This document shows positions 1 to 6,534 of a stretch of 11,422 nucleotides of DNA, in pieces. This DNA comes from an uncultured Sutterella sp. GTDB taxonomy: Bacteria; Pseudomonadota; Gammaproteobacteria; Burkholderiales; Burkholderiaceae_F. A model generated the notes under the pieces. The model was not told the DNA's origin. It saw only the letters and a list, made by a program, of their open reading frames with translations, and searched no databases. How positions within the stretch are numbered: position 1 is the first letter of the stretch; the number at the start of each line of letters is the position of its first letter. The DNA lies in contig USBS01000058.1 of NCBI GenBank assembly GCA_900552915.1, forward strand, positions 1 through 11,422, written 5' to 3'. The translations under genes were made by a program, and so were the position numbers.

Positions 1-1806
1 CGTGACGTTCACGTGGAAGGAGTTCGTGAAGTACTCGGGACTGTAGTGCGGCGTCACGGCAAACACATTTTCGATGCCGCGTTTGGCGCAGAAGCGGTCG
101 TACTGAGCGGCCTGCGTCGCGCACAAGCTCTCTGCGGGGGTGCCGTAAATGGCGTAGAGATCCCCGTCGGCTTTCTTGAACTCGGCCAATTTTTCCTGCA
201 GGTGGCGCAGAATCGAAGCCGACACCTTGCCGCCTTCGTCGACAAGGCGCTTGCCGGTCCAGAGATACGTGGTCTCGTCCAAAGCGGTAATGCCGAAGGA
301 AGCCGTCATGTAGCGCACCAGATCGCCCACGGTGTCGTCCGGGCTCTTCGTGCCTTCGTAAAGGCCGCCCTGCGTGAATGCAAGCGGATTCGAAGAGCAC
401 TTCTGATGGCGCACGATGTCGTAGCGCTTCTTGAAGAACGAGCGGATCACTTCAAGTCGCTCGTCGAGAATATCCCAGAACTTGTTTTCCCAGTCGTCGG
501 GGTGCTCGAGCTGCGCAAGCTTCAGAATGATGGGCAGGTTCAAGGAGACCGCGCCGATGTTGCAGCGGCCGATCGTGATGGCCTTGCCCTCTTCGTTTTT
601 CCAAAGCGACAGGAACGCGCGGCAGCCCATCGGAGACGTGATAGCGCCGTACTTCTGGAAGATCTGCGAAACACTGCCGTACTGGCTCGAAAGCGAGAGG
701 TAGTCCGGATACATGCATTCGGCCGAAGTCTTGACGGCTTCGTCGAAAATTCCTGCCGAGAACGGATCGGCCTTGACCTGCTTGTCGTCGTAAAGGAACA
801 CGAGCTTGGGGAACACCACGGGCTTGTGATCCTTGCCGTGGCCGTTGCGGCGCACCTGCAGCATCACCTTGCCGATCATGTAGAGCCACCCCTTTTCGCG
901 CTCGTCGTACTTGGCGGGATCCCACTGACCGAACGTAATCGTCGTAAAGGCGAAGTCGCCGCGGCTGCAGGGAACCGTGTTGAGCTTAAGTTCCAGCGAC
1001 TGGAAGCCCTGTTCGAGCTCGCGAATGACATCCTTGCTCGCGACTTCCATGGCCTTGGCTTCGTCGAGCCCCAGCTCCATGTACTTTTCCACGGCCGCCT
1101 TTTCGCTCTTCAGAACATACGGCAGCAGCACCTTGTCGAGTTCGGCAAGGGTAAAGCCGCCGAACTGCTGAGCCGTCGCCACCAGCGTCACGTCGCCGAT
1201 CACCTGCAGAGCCGAAAGCACCGTCTTGGGCTCGGTGTACTGCACGTTGGACATCTCAAAGCCGCCCTTCAAGACGTTGCCGATGTCGAAGAGGCAGCAG
1301 TTGATGCAGCCCAGAATCATGTCGCGCAGGTCGTGAATGTAGATGTCGCCGCGCTCAATCAGTTCCTTTTCCTTGCCGGACAGATAGAACTGCTTGTAGA
1401 GCGACTTCGTGAGATAACCTTTGATGAGGGAACCCTTGGTCGACACGAGGGAGCTGTCGAAATTGGCGTTCTCGCGATCGCCCAGACGCAGCACGTCGTC
1501 GGCGTCCTGACGCAGCTGCTCGAAGGTCTTGGCATAGGTTTGCTTGTAGTAGCGGTATTCGGCATAAGCGTCGGCCACTTCCTTGTACTGCAGGAAGGCC
1601 AGAACCGCGATCACCATTTCGTGCAGCTCGGCCACGGTCACATGATCGCGGTGCTCTACACGGCTGAAAACCTCGTCGGCAATCTGATCCAAATGATCGG
1701 CGTCAATCACCTTGTCGCAGCGAAACGCCGCCTTCTTGACGGCGCTCTTGATCTTTTCGGCATTGAAGCTTTCGATCGTGTTGTCTTTTTTTACTACTTT
1801 CAGCAT
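1..1806 (-). CDS. nrdD: Anaerobic (class III) ribonucleoside-triphosphate reductase large subunit, 3' end cut by window edge
   Basis: Reduces ribonucleoside triphosphates to deoxyribonucleotides without oxygen, using a glycyl radical installed by the radical-SAM activase NrdG. Translating the minus strand from the ATG at 1806 gives 602 uninterrupted residues up to the left edge. Residues 1 to about 90 form one ATP-cone (VVKKDNTIESFNAEKIKSAV), the allosteric nucleotide site. The catalytic barrel follows: GDIYIHDL (153-160), INC with Cys170, FPKLVFLYDD (332-341), MYPDYLSLSSQYGS (365-378), PMGCRAFLSLW with the expected thiyl-radical Cys395, NIGAVSLNLP (416-425) and TNSFHVNVT at the edge. The zinc-binding and glycyl-radical (RVxGY) C-terminus should lie about 100 residues past the left edge, probably followed by nrdG. 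The frame is open upstream to a stop near 1940, but homology to family N-termini starts at this ATG. Its Shine-Dalgarno is weak (GAGG about 12 nt away). A promoter and structured leader lie upstream. Cys280 in VPCSRGD is discussed in the findings. Confidence 0.95.
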   Translation of the reverse strand, partial: MLKVVKKDNTIESFNAEKIKSAVKKAAFRCDKVIDADHLDQIADEVFSRVEHRDHVTVAELHEMVIAVLAFLQYKEVADAYAEYRYYKQTYAKTFEQLRQDADDVLRLGDRENANFDSSLVSTKGSLIKGYLTKSLYKQFYLSGKEKELIERGDIYIHDLRDMILGCINCCLFDIGNVLKGGFEMSNVQYTEPKTVLSALQVIGDVTLVATAQQFGGFTLAELDKVLLPYVLKSEKAAVEKYMELGLDEAKAMEVASKDVIRELEQGFQSLELKLNTVPCSRGDFAFTTITFGQWDPAKYDEREKGWLYMIGKVMLQVRRNGHGKDHKPVVFPKLVFLYDDKQVKADPFSAGIFDEAVKTSAECMYPDYLSLSSQYGSVSQIFQKYGAITSPMGCRAFLSLWKNEEGKAITIGRCNIGAVSLNLPIILKLAQLEHPDDWENKFWDILDERLEVIRSFFKKRYDIVRHQKCSSNPLAFTQGGLYEGTKSPDDTVGDLVRYMTASFGITALDETTYLWTGKRLVDEGGKVSASILRHLQEKLAEFKKADGDLYAIYGTPAESLCATQAAQYDRFCAKRGIENVFAVTPHYSPEYFTNSFHVNVT

Positions 1807-1862
1807 CTGGCTCAGGACCCTCGAATCGGGTCGTACAACGAATAGGTCGAAACACCGCAACC

Positions 1863-1899
1863 TGTCCGGAAAGCCCTCGAAAATCAACGCTTTCGGACA
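1863..1899 (-). promoter_or_regulatory. Large leader hairpin of nrdD
   Basis: An inverted repeat pairs 1863-1874 with 1889-1899 as 11 base pairs with one bulged base, around a 14-nt loop. On the RNA the arms are UGUCCGAAAGC and GCUUUCCGGACA. It lies 57 nt upstream of the nrdD ATG, inside the predicted 5' untranslated region. There is no U-run after it, so it does not look like a terminator. It could be an RNA regulatory element, a processing or stability stem, or an operator; the sequence alone does not decide. Confidence 0.5.
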
Positions 1900-1901
1900 T
1901 G

Positions 1902-1926
1902 CGGGCGATAAAAATTCCCTCGCCCG
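1902..1926 (-). promoter_or_regulatory. Second leader hairpin of nrdD
   Basis: CGGGCGA (1902-1908) and TCGCCCG (1920-1926) form a perfect 7-bp GC-rich stem with an AU-rich 11-nt loop. It sits 2 nt from the larger hairpin, so the two would stack as tandem stems in the nrdD leader. Its role is unknown. Confidence 0.45.
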
Positions 1927-1975
1927 ACACTACCCTATCTAGCGCCGTTTGCGAAGGAATCCACAATGGCTTGTT

Positions 1976-2003
1976 ATTCTACGTCGCAATTTTCCTACGT
2001 CAA
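1976..2003 (-). promoter_or_regulatory. Predicted sigma-70-type promoter of nrdD
   Basis: On the minus strand TTGACG (2003-1998) and TAGAAT (1981-1976) are separated by 16 bp; each matches the sigma-70 consensus at five of six positions. Transcription would start near 1969-1970, giving a leader of about 163 nt before the nrdD ATG. It is the best promoter-like pair in the intergenic region and faces nrdD. A direct repeat of TACGTC overlaps both boxes. I found no convincing FNR (TTGAT-N4-ATCAA) or NrdR box pair beside it. Confidence 0.55.
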
Positions 2004-2075
2004 GACAGACAAAACGATCGTCCCGATTGGGTAGTCCCCGTTCTTTTCCCCATGCGGCGGGCAAAGACGAAAACA

Positions 2076-2102
2076 GGACGAAAAGTCCATAGGTTTTCGT
2101 CC
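2076..2102 (-). terminator. Possible terminator downstream of dxr
   Basis: GGACGAAAA (2076-2084) and TTTTCGTCC (2094-2102) make a perfect 9-bp stem with a 9-nt loop, about 30 nt past the dxr stop. On the minus strand the stem is followed by TGTTTTCG, a poor but present U-rich tail. Position suggests a dxr terminator. The imperfect tail and a third GACGAAAA copy at 2066-2073 leave room for an operator role instead. Confidence 0.4.
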
Positions 2103-2131
2103 CTAAAAAATAAATTTTCAATAGCTCCTGC

Positions 2132-3307
2132 CTATGACAAATTTGTCAGCTCTTTAGCTGCGCAGTAGCGGGCCTCGGAGTCGGATGCAAGAATTTCTTC
2201 GACCGAAACGGGAGCACGAGCCCCCGAAAGCGCGTCCATCGTACGCCGGCACACCTCGGCAATGCCCGTAAAGGAAAGCCGTTCGGCCAGAAACGCTTCC
2301 ACGGCCACTTCGTTGGCGGCGTTAAGAACAATCGAAGCCGTACCGCCCGCGGCAAGTGCCTCGTATGCATAGGCCAGCTGCGGGAAGCGCTTCAGATCGG
2401 GTTCTTCGAACGTAAGCTGCGAGAGCTCATAGGGATTAAGACGCTTGACGCCGGCAGACAACCGCTCGGGCCATCCCAGGCAGTAAGCAACCGGATGACG
2501 CATGGAGGCGGTGCCCAATTGCGCGATAAACGAGCCGTCGCCGTACTCCACCATCGAGTGCACGACCGACTGCGGATGAATCACGACGCTGATGCGATCC
2601 TGCGGGATGTCAAAAAGCCATCGAGCCTCGATCACTTCCAAGCCCTTATTCATGAGGGTGGCCGAATCGATCGAAATCTTGCGGCCCATCTGCCAGGTGG
2701 GATGCGCCAAGGCCATAGCGGGCGTTACCGTCGAAAGGTCCAGATCCTTCTTGGCGCGGAAAGGGCCGCCCGAGCAGGTAAGCCACAGGCGGCAAAGCTC
2801 GCGGTCGGACGGACTTGCCGAAGCCAGACATTGGAAAATGGCGTTGTGTTCGCTGTCGACGGGCAAAATCACCGCTCCGGACTGCTTGATGGTCTGCATC
2901 AAAAGCGCGCCGCCGCACACCACGCTTTCCTTGTTGGCGTGAAGAATGCGCTTGCCCGCACGCGCCGCAGCAAAAGTCGCCGGCACGCCCGCAGCGCCCA
3001 CGACAGCCACAATCACGGCCTGTGCTTCAGGGTCGGAAGCAAGCTCGACGGAGGCCTGTGGGCCCGAAACAATCTCCACATCCCGGCAGCCGAGCTCATC
3101 GAGAAGCCGCGCGAGTTCGTCGACACGGCTTGCGTCGGCAATGCCGACCCGCTTGACGCCGAACTTTGCGGCAATTTGCGCAAGCTTCTCAACCTGATGC
3201 ATAGCGCACACCGAGTGCAAGCGAAAGCGATCGGGATAGAGCTCGAGCACCTCAAGCGCGCTTTTTCCCACCGAACCGGTGGCGCCGAGCAAACAAACAT
3301 TCTGCAT
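2132..3307 (-). CDS. dxr: 1-deoxy-D-xylulose 5-phosphate reductoisomerase
   Basis: Cytosolic NADPH- and divalent-metal-dependent enzyme of the MEP isoprenoid pathway; it rearranges and reduces DXP to 2-C-methyl-D-erythritol 4-phosphate and is the fosmidomycin target. The 391 residues match the usual length. Visible: the NADPH fold GATGSVG (8-14); HANKESVVCGG (123-133); metal ligands Asp151 and Glu153 in PVDSEHNAIFQC; SGGPFR (179-184); His202, Trp205 and Met207 of the substrate-covering loop; Lys221 and Glu224 in LMNKGLEVIEA; HPQSVVHSMVEY (244-255). The start is the ATG at 3307, with GAGGA 8 nt upstream. The frame is open for 24 more codons, but those residues precede the nucleotide-binding strand and overlap the phosphoesterase 3' end. 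It follows the phosphoesterase gene by 52 bp and seems to be last in its transcription unit. No cdsA, rseP or bamA neighbour is seen. Confidence 0.97.
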   Translation of the reverse strand: MQNVCLLGATGSVGKSALEVLELYPDRFRLHSVCAMHQVEKLAQIAAKFGVKRVGIADASRVDELARLLDELGCRDVEIVSGPQASVELASDPEAQAVIVAVVGAAGVPATFAAARAGKRILHANKESVVCGGALLMQTIKQSGAVILPVDSEHNAIFQCLASASPSDRELCRLWLTCSGGPFRAKKDLDLSTVTPAMALAHPTWQMGRKISIDSATLMNKGLEVIEARWLFDIPQDRISVVIHPQSVVHSMVEYGDGSFIAQLGTASMRHPVAYCLGWPERLSAGVKRLNPYELSQLTFEEPDLKRFPQLAYAYEALAAGGTASIVLNAANEVAVEAFLAERLSFTGIAEVCRRTMDALSGARAPVSVEEILASDSEARYCAAKELTNLS

Positions 3308-3327
3308 TGCGTTTTTCCTCAAAGATT

Positions 3328-3346
3328 CGGGCGCCCGCAGCGCCCG
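3328..3346 (-). promoter_or_regulatory. GC-rich hairpin between the phosphoesterase gene and dxr
   Basis: CGGGCGC (3328-3334) and GCGCCCG (3340-3346) form a perfect 7-bp stem with a 5-nt loop, in the 52-bp gap and just upstream of the dxr ribosome binding site. There is no U-tract on either strand, so a terminator is unlikely. It may stabilise or process the mRNA, or may have no function. Confidence 0.4.
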
Positions 3347-3359
3347 TGTGTGCGACAGT

Positions 3360-4526
3360 TTAGCGAGCGACGTGAGCAAGCGAATTTTGTGCCTCGAAAT
3401 CAGGAGTCCGAACGAGCTTCAAAACCGTAATCTCGCTTGTCGTACCTAGGCGCAGCAAAAAGCCGTTCCACACATCGGTGCCCTGATTGACGTAAAGCTG
3501 CATGCCCATCACCGAATAAAGTCCCCGCACGAAGCCGTTGTTGAGGTTGCTCACCACGGGCTCGAGCGCAAGCACTTGACCTCCGTGGGTGTGCCCCGAG
3601 AGCATCAGATCGGCTTTGTCCGCATACATCGGCGCATATTTGGGCTGATGCGAGAGAAGCAGTTTGAAATCCAACTCGGCGGGCAGCTTTGCCGTCGCCT
3701 TGGCAAAATCGGGCATCTCGCGCCCGTAGCGCTGAGCCATCGGATCAAGCAGTCCGATCACGGCAAGCTTGCGGCCGTTGACGTTGATTACAGACGACTC
3801 GTTTCGCAGCAGCTTCATGCCGAGCGTCGGCAGAAACTTCGTCCACCCCTCATAGTCGACGTAGTGCTCGTGATTGCCTTCAATGCCGAAGACACCGTAT
3901 TTGGCTCTCAAGTCTTTCAACGGCATCAGATCGCCGGCTCGCCGCGCGGGCGTACCGTCGACAAAGTCGCCCGTGAGAGCAATCAGATCGGGTTTAAGTT
4001 CGTTGGTTCGCTGCACGATCTCTTCGATGCGGGCGCGTCTGAAGACGGACGAAACATGCAGGTCGCTCAACTGCGCGATGCGAAAGCCCTCAAGCTCGGC
4101 GGGCAAATCAGGAACCGATACGGTTTGCTCAACGACCTCAAGGCTTGCAACCGACTTATAAAGCCCGAAGCAAGAGAAAAACACAGCTAATACGGCAATT
4201 GTCACAGCCGCTACGCGGCTTTTGCTCAGGAACGGATACGGCAGTCCGGCAATGCGAAGCAGGATGCTGAGCACATCGCGGGCAATGATGAAAATGGCCG
4301 CAACAAGCGTGAAATTCTGAAAGAGGCTTCCGACGATCATCACCGCCGCCGGCAAATCGGGAGCCACCATCGAGCCGCCGATAAAGCGCGTCACGCTCGG
4401 AAAAAACGCTCCGGGAAGCACGACAAGCATGCACCAAAGCTGCTTTTTGCGGTCGTGCACCGCAGGCATCACGCCGCGCAAATAGATCACAAGCGCAAGC
4501 GCGAGATAAATCACCACAAAGCGCAT
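3360..4526 (-). CDS. Membrane-anchored calcineurin-like metallophosphoesterase (YkuE/YaeI-like)
   Basis: The 388-residue protein has an N-terminal membrane part with about four hydrophobic segments (roughly 3-20, 30-48, 60-90, 104-124). A metallophosphoesterase domain follows, with every metal-site motif: SDLHV (Asp155, His157), GDFVD (Asp187), GNHEH (Asn218, His219), LSHQP (His293) and GHTHGGQ (His312, His314). The order is typical of the YkuE/YaeI branch, whose members act on phospholipid-type or other phosphoesters; the substrate here cannot be read from sequence. The C-terminal QGTDVWNGFLLRLG replaces the GTGxWGPPxR form I recall in relatives. An ATG start 3 bp after the kinase stop codon, with the GGAAGAG ribosome binding site lying inside the kinase's last codons, implies translational coupling to the kinase. 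dxr follows after 52 bp. The domain is certain; the physiological role is unknown. Confidence 0.9.
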   Translation of the reverse strand: MRFVVIYLALALVIYLRGVMPAVHDRKKQLWCMLVVLPGAFFPSVTRFIGGSMVAPDLPAAVMIVGSLFQNFTLVAAIFIIARDVLSILLRIAGLPYPFLSKSRVAAVTIAVLAVFFSCFGLYKSVASLEVVEQTVSVPDLPAELEGFRIAQLSDLHVSSVFRRARIEEIVQRTNELKPDLIALTGDFVDGTPARRAGDLMPLKDLRAKYGVFGIEGNHEHYVDYEGWTKFLPTLGMKLLRNESSVINVNGRKLAVIGLLDPMAQRYGREMPDFAKATAKLPAELDFKLLLSHQPKYAPMYADKADLMLSGHTHGGQVLALEPVVSNLNNGFVRGLYSVMGMQLYVNQGTDVWNGFLLRLGTTSEITVLKLVRTPDFEAQNSLAHVAR

Positions 4527-4529
4527 AAC

Positions 4530-6500
4530 TTACTCTTCCGTTCGATCTTCGACTTTGGCCTCAGTCTTATCTGCCTCCGCACTGCGTCGGTTTTCCTTTA
4601 CGTTTTCACCGATCACAAGCTCTACGCACGTACCGCTTGCAAACACTTCGGGCGGAACCGAACCCACCGTCACCTGCGCATCGATGCGCTGGGCCCGCTC
4701 GTTCATGATGTTAAGTCCCACGTGCCGTTTGCTGCGCTTCTTGAGAATCGCCTCATCGATGCCGATGCCGTTGTCAATGACGGAAAGCTTGAATTCCCTT
4801 CCGTTATCAATGTTAATGAGCACTTGCGTGGCTTTTGAGTGCTTGCGCACATTCGCAAGCGCTTCCTGCATGATGAAGATCACCTGGATCTTCTGTCGAT
4901 CGGTAAGCTGCGCTTCGGGGCCCGTAACGGTGAGCTTGACAGGCAGCTTCGTCTGCGCCTCGAATCGATCAATCACGGTATCGATGGCTTCGGCAAAACT
5001 TTCGGTATGCACGCGCTCACGGAAATTCAAAAGCAGCTCGCGCACATCCTCGTAGGACTCCTGCACGCCCGCCTTGATCTGCGCCACGGTCGTGTTGATG
5101 AGTTCCTTATCGTCGGTCGCAAGCCCGCTTTCAAGTAGCTGCACCTGCAGATTCAGGAATGAGAGCGACTGCGCAATCGAGTCGTGCAGTCCCTGCGCCA
5201 TCAGGTTGCGTTCCTGCACCACGGCATACTGCTGCTCGCGTTCAACAAGTCTGAGACTATCGACCGCAATGCCCAGATGCGACCCGAAGCTCTCGTAGAG
5301 CTTGTAGGTCTGCGGCAAAAGCTGCGTATCCGGCTTGAAGTACAGAACAAAGAACCCCAAGTCCTTGGTGCCGCTTCTGACATGAAAGATGTAGGCGGTA
5401 CGGTAGTAATTCCGCCCCTGCACACGCAGCGCAGGCAGGAAGTCGGCCGGCGTACTCGAAGTGATGCGCAGCGGTACGTCGCCCCGCAGGCTGTCTTCGA
5501 TCGCTTCAAGCGGCAGCGGATTGAGCGAAAACCACGTAAAAATATCGGGAGGCAGCTCAAGACTTGCCGCAAGCTCCACGAGCTTGCGCTTTCGATCGAT
5601 CAGAAATACGGCGCAGGCGTCGGCAGGCGTGTGCTGCATCAGACGCGCCGCAAAACCCTCGCACATTTCGTCGACGGAATGCTGCTGCGTCACAAAGCTC
5701 GTCATCTCGTAGAGGTGCGAAAGATTGCGGTTTTTCTCCTCCACCGCCTCCGTTTTTTCCTTTACCTTGGCCGCGAGGTTTTCCACCAAATCCTGCAGAC
5801 GGTCAACCATCGCGTTGAAGTCGGCCGCAATGGCTTCGAATTCACGGGCGCCTTTAAGATGCAATCGAGTGTCGAGCTTCCCCTCGCGCACGGCCGACAG
5901 CCCCGTGCGCACGTATTCGGTCGGCCGAATCACCCATCGCATCAAGAAGTACATGATCCCGAAAAGGCTGCCGACGGCAAGCACCATCAAAAGAGCCTGC
6001 ACCGCTTTCTGAATCACGAGCGCGCGGTCTCGGTTCTGCGCAATATACAAATTGACTTCGTCGATTTTTTGAACAAACCCTTCGAGCTCATCGGTACCGA
6101 TCGGATTGGATCGCTCGCGGGCAAGCAGAAAAAGAGGTCCCATCACGTCTTGCCATTGCGCGACAAGACTGTCGACCGCCTCAATCTCGCGGCTTCGGTC
6201 AATGAAAAATTGCTCTTCCAAATCCCGAGATTCGATTCGATTCATCGCCTCATCGATGGCGCGGTATTGCGAAGCGAACTGCTCGCCGTGAAAGACACGG
6301 TCGGCAAAAAGGTTCAGTCGATAGACACGCGCCGGCAATCGCCCCACTTCATACTGATAGGCGCCCGCGCTTTGAATCTGCTGGCCCAAGTACATCTGGT
6401 AGCCGATCGCGCAGATGATGAAGGTCACCCACAGCGCTGTGAGCGTCAATAGGCGCGTCGAGAGCCGATCGTAGAAGCGGATGATGCGAAGCGGATTCAT
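4530..6500 (-). CDS. NarX-like membrane sensor histidine kinase (HPK7/HisKA_3 type)
   Basis: The 656-residue two-component sensor has the NarX/NarQ layout. TM1 (about 17-36) and TM2 (about 167-188) enclose a helical periplasmic domain of about 130 residues. A HAMP linker (189-240), short coiled coil and GAF-like region (about 276-420) follow. The phosphoacceptor helix is LMAQGLHDSIAQSLSFL with His439; ATP-binding motifs are QEALANVRKHS (Asn550), DNGIGI (576-581) and HVGLNIM (593-599). The HDSIAQSLSxL signature is very close to NarX of nitrate-sensing systems, which phosphorylates NarL-type regulators. The P-box equivalent near 43-63 is only faintly similar, so nitrate as ligand is unproven. 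A charged tail (632-656) extends past the ATPase fold. The gene starts 34 bp after parC, with a weak ribosome binding site, and is coupled to the phosphoesterase downstream. No response regulator gene is in the window. Confidence 0.9.
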   Translation of the reverse strand: MNPLRIIRFYDRLSTRLLTLTALWVTFIICAIGYQMYLGQQIQSAGAYQYEVGRLPARVYRLNLFADRVFHGEQFASQYRAIDEAMNRIESRDLEEQFFIDRSREIEAVDSLVAQWQDVMGPLFLLARERSNPIGTDELEGFVQKIDEVNLYIAQNRDRALVIQKAVQALLMVLAVGSLFGIMYFLMRWVIRPTEYVRTGLSAVREGKLDTRLHLKGAREFEAIAADFNAMVDRLQDLVENLAAKVKEKTEAVEEKNRNLSHLYEMTSFVTQQHSVDEMCEGFAARLMQHTPADACAVFLIDRKRKLVELAASLELPPDIFTWFSLNPLPLEAIEDSLRGDVPLRITSSTPADFLPALRVQGRNYYRTAYIFHVRSGTKDLGFFVLYFKPDTQLLPQTYKLYESFGSHLGIAVDSLRLVEREQQYAVVQERNLMAQGLHDSIAQSLSFLNLQVQLLESGLATDDKELINTTVAQIKAGVQESYEDVRELLLNFRERVHTESFAEAIDTVIDRFEAQTKLPVKLTVTGPEAQLTDRQKIQVIFIMQEALANVRKHSKATQVLINIDNGREFKLSVIDNGIGIDEAILKKRSKRHVGLNIMNERAQRIDAQVTVGSVPPEVFASGTCVELVIGENVKENRRSAEADKTEAKVEDRTEE

Positions 6501-6534
6501 TTCGACTGTCTTTTCTCAATACCAACAGATGCGC

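Larger units (their letters stand above)
1807..2131. other. Intergenic region between dxr and nrdD (325 bp)
   Basis: This is the only gene-free stretch longer than 300 bases. Read on the minus strand it holds, in order: a 9-bp hairpin (2102-2076) that may end dxr transcription, a GC-rich spacer, a sigma-70-like promoter (2003-1976), and a leader of about 160 nt with two hairpins (1926-1902 and 1899-1863) before the nrdD start. No convincing ORF with a ribosome binding site is present. A 14-bp palindrome, TGACAAATTTGTCA, overlaps the last dxr codons at 2135-2148 just beyond this region. Confidence 0.8.

Noticed and set aside
13..1845. A 610-codon plus-strand reading frame opposite nrdD
   Set aside because: It is an antisense shadow: the minus strand encodes NrdD with conserved motifs in one uninterrupted frame. 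The plus-strand product has no recognisable domain.
1927..1942. NrdR box (ACACTA at the start) or FNR site upstream of nrdD
   Set aside because: Only one half-site resembles the NrdR consensus, and no second box is present. The ATCAA near 1882 also lacks the other FNR half.
1703..1966. A short minus-strand frame overlapping the nrdD leader and start, as a leader peptide
   Set aside because: It begins at TTG without a ribosome binding site, runs out of frame into nrdD, and its sequence resembles nothing known.
1807..1970. Cobalamin or other known riboswitch in the nrdD leader
   Set aside because: The leader has stems, but I could not find a B12-box-like motif or the conserved core of any class I know.
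2135..2148. Perfect 14-bp palindrome TGACAAATTTGTCA as an operator
   Set aside because: It encodes the last residues of Dxr and sits more than 130 bp from the predicted nrdD promoter. About 0.7 perfect 14-bp palindromes are expected by chance in a window this size.
5184..6452. A 422-codon plus-strand reading frame opposite the kinase, and similar long frames opposite parC and rmuC
   Set aside because: GC-biased codon usage opens long antisense frames. None has a good ribosome binding site or recognisable domain, and all lie fully inside well-supported genes.
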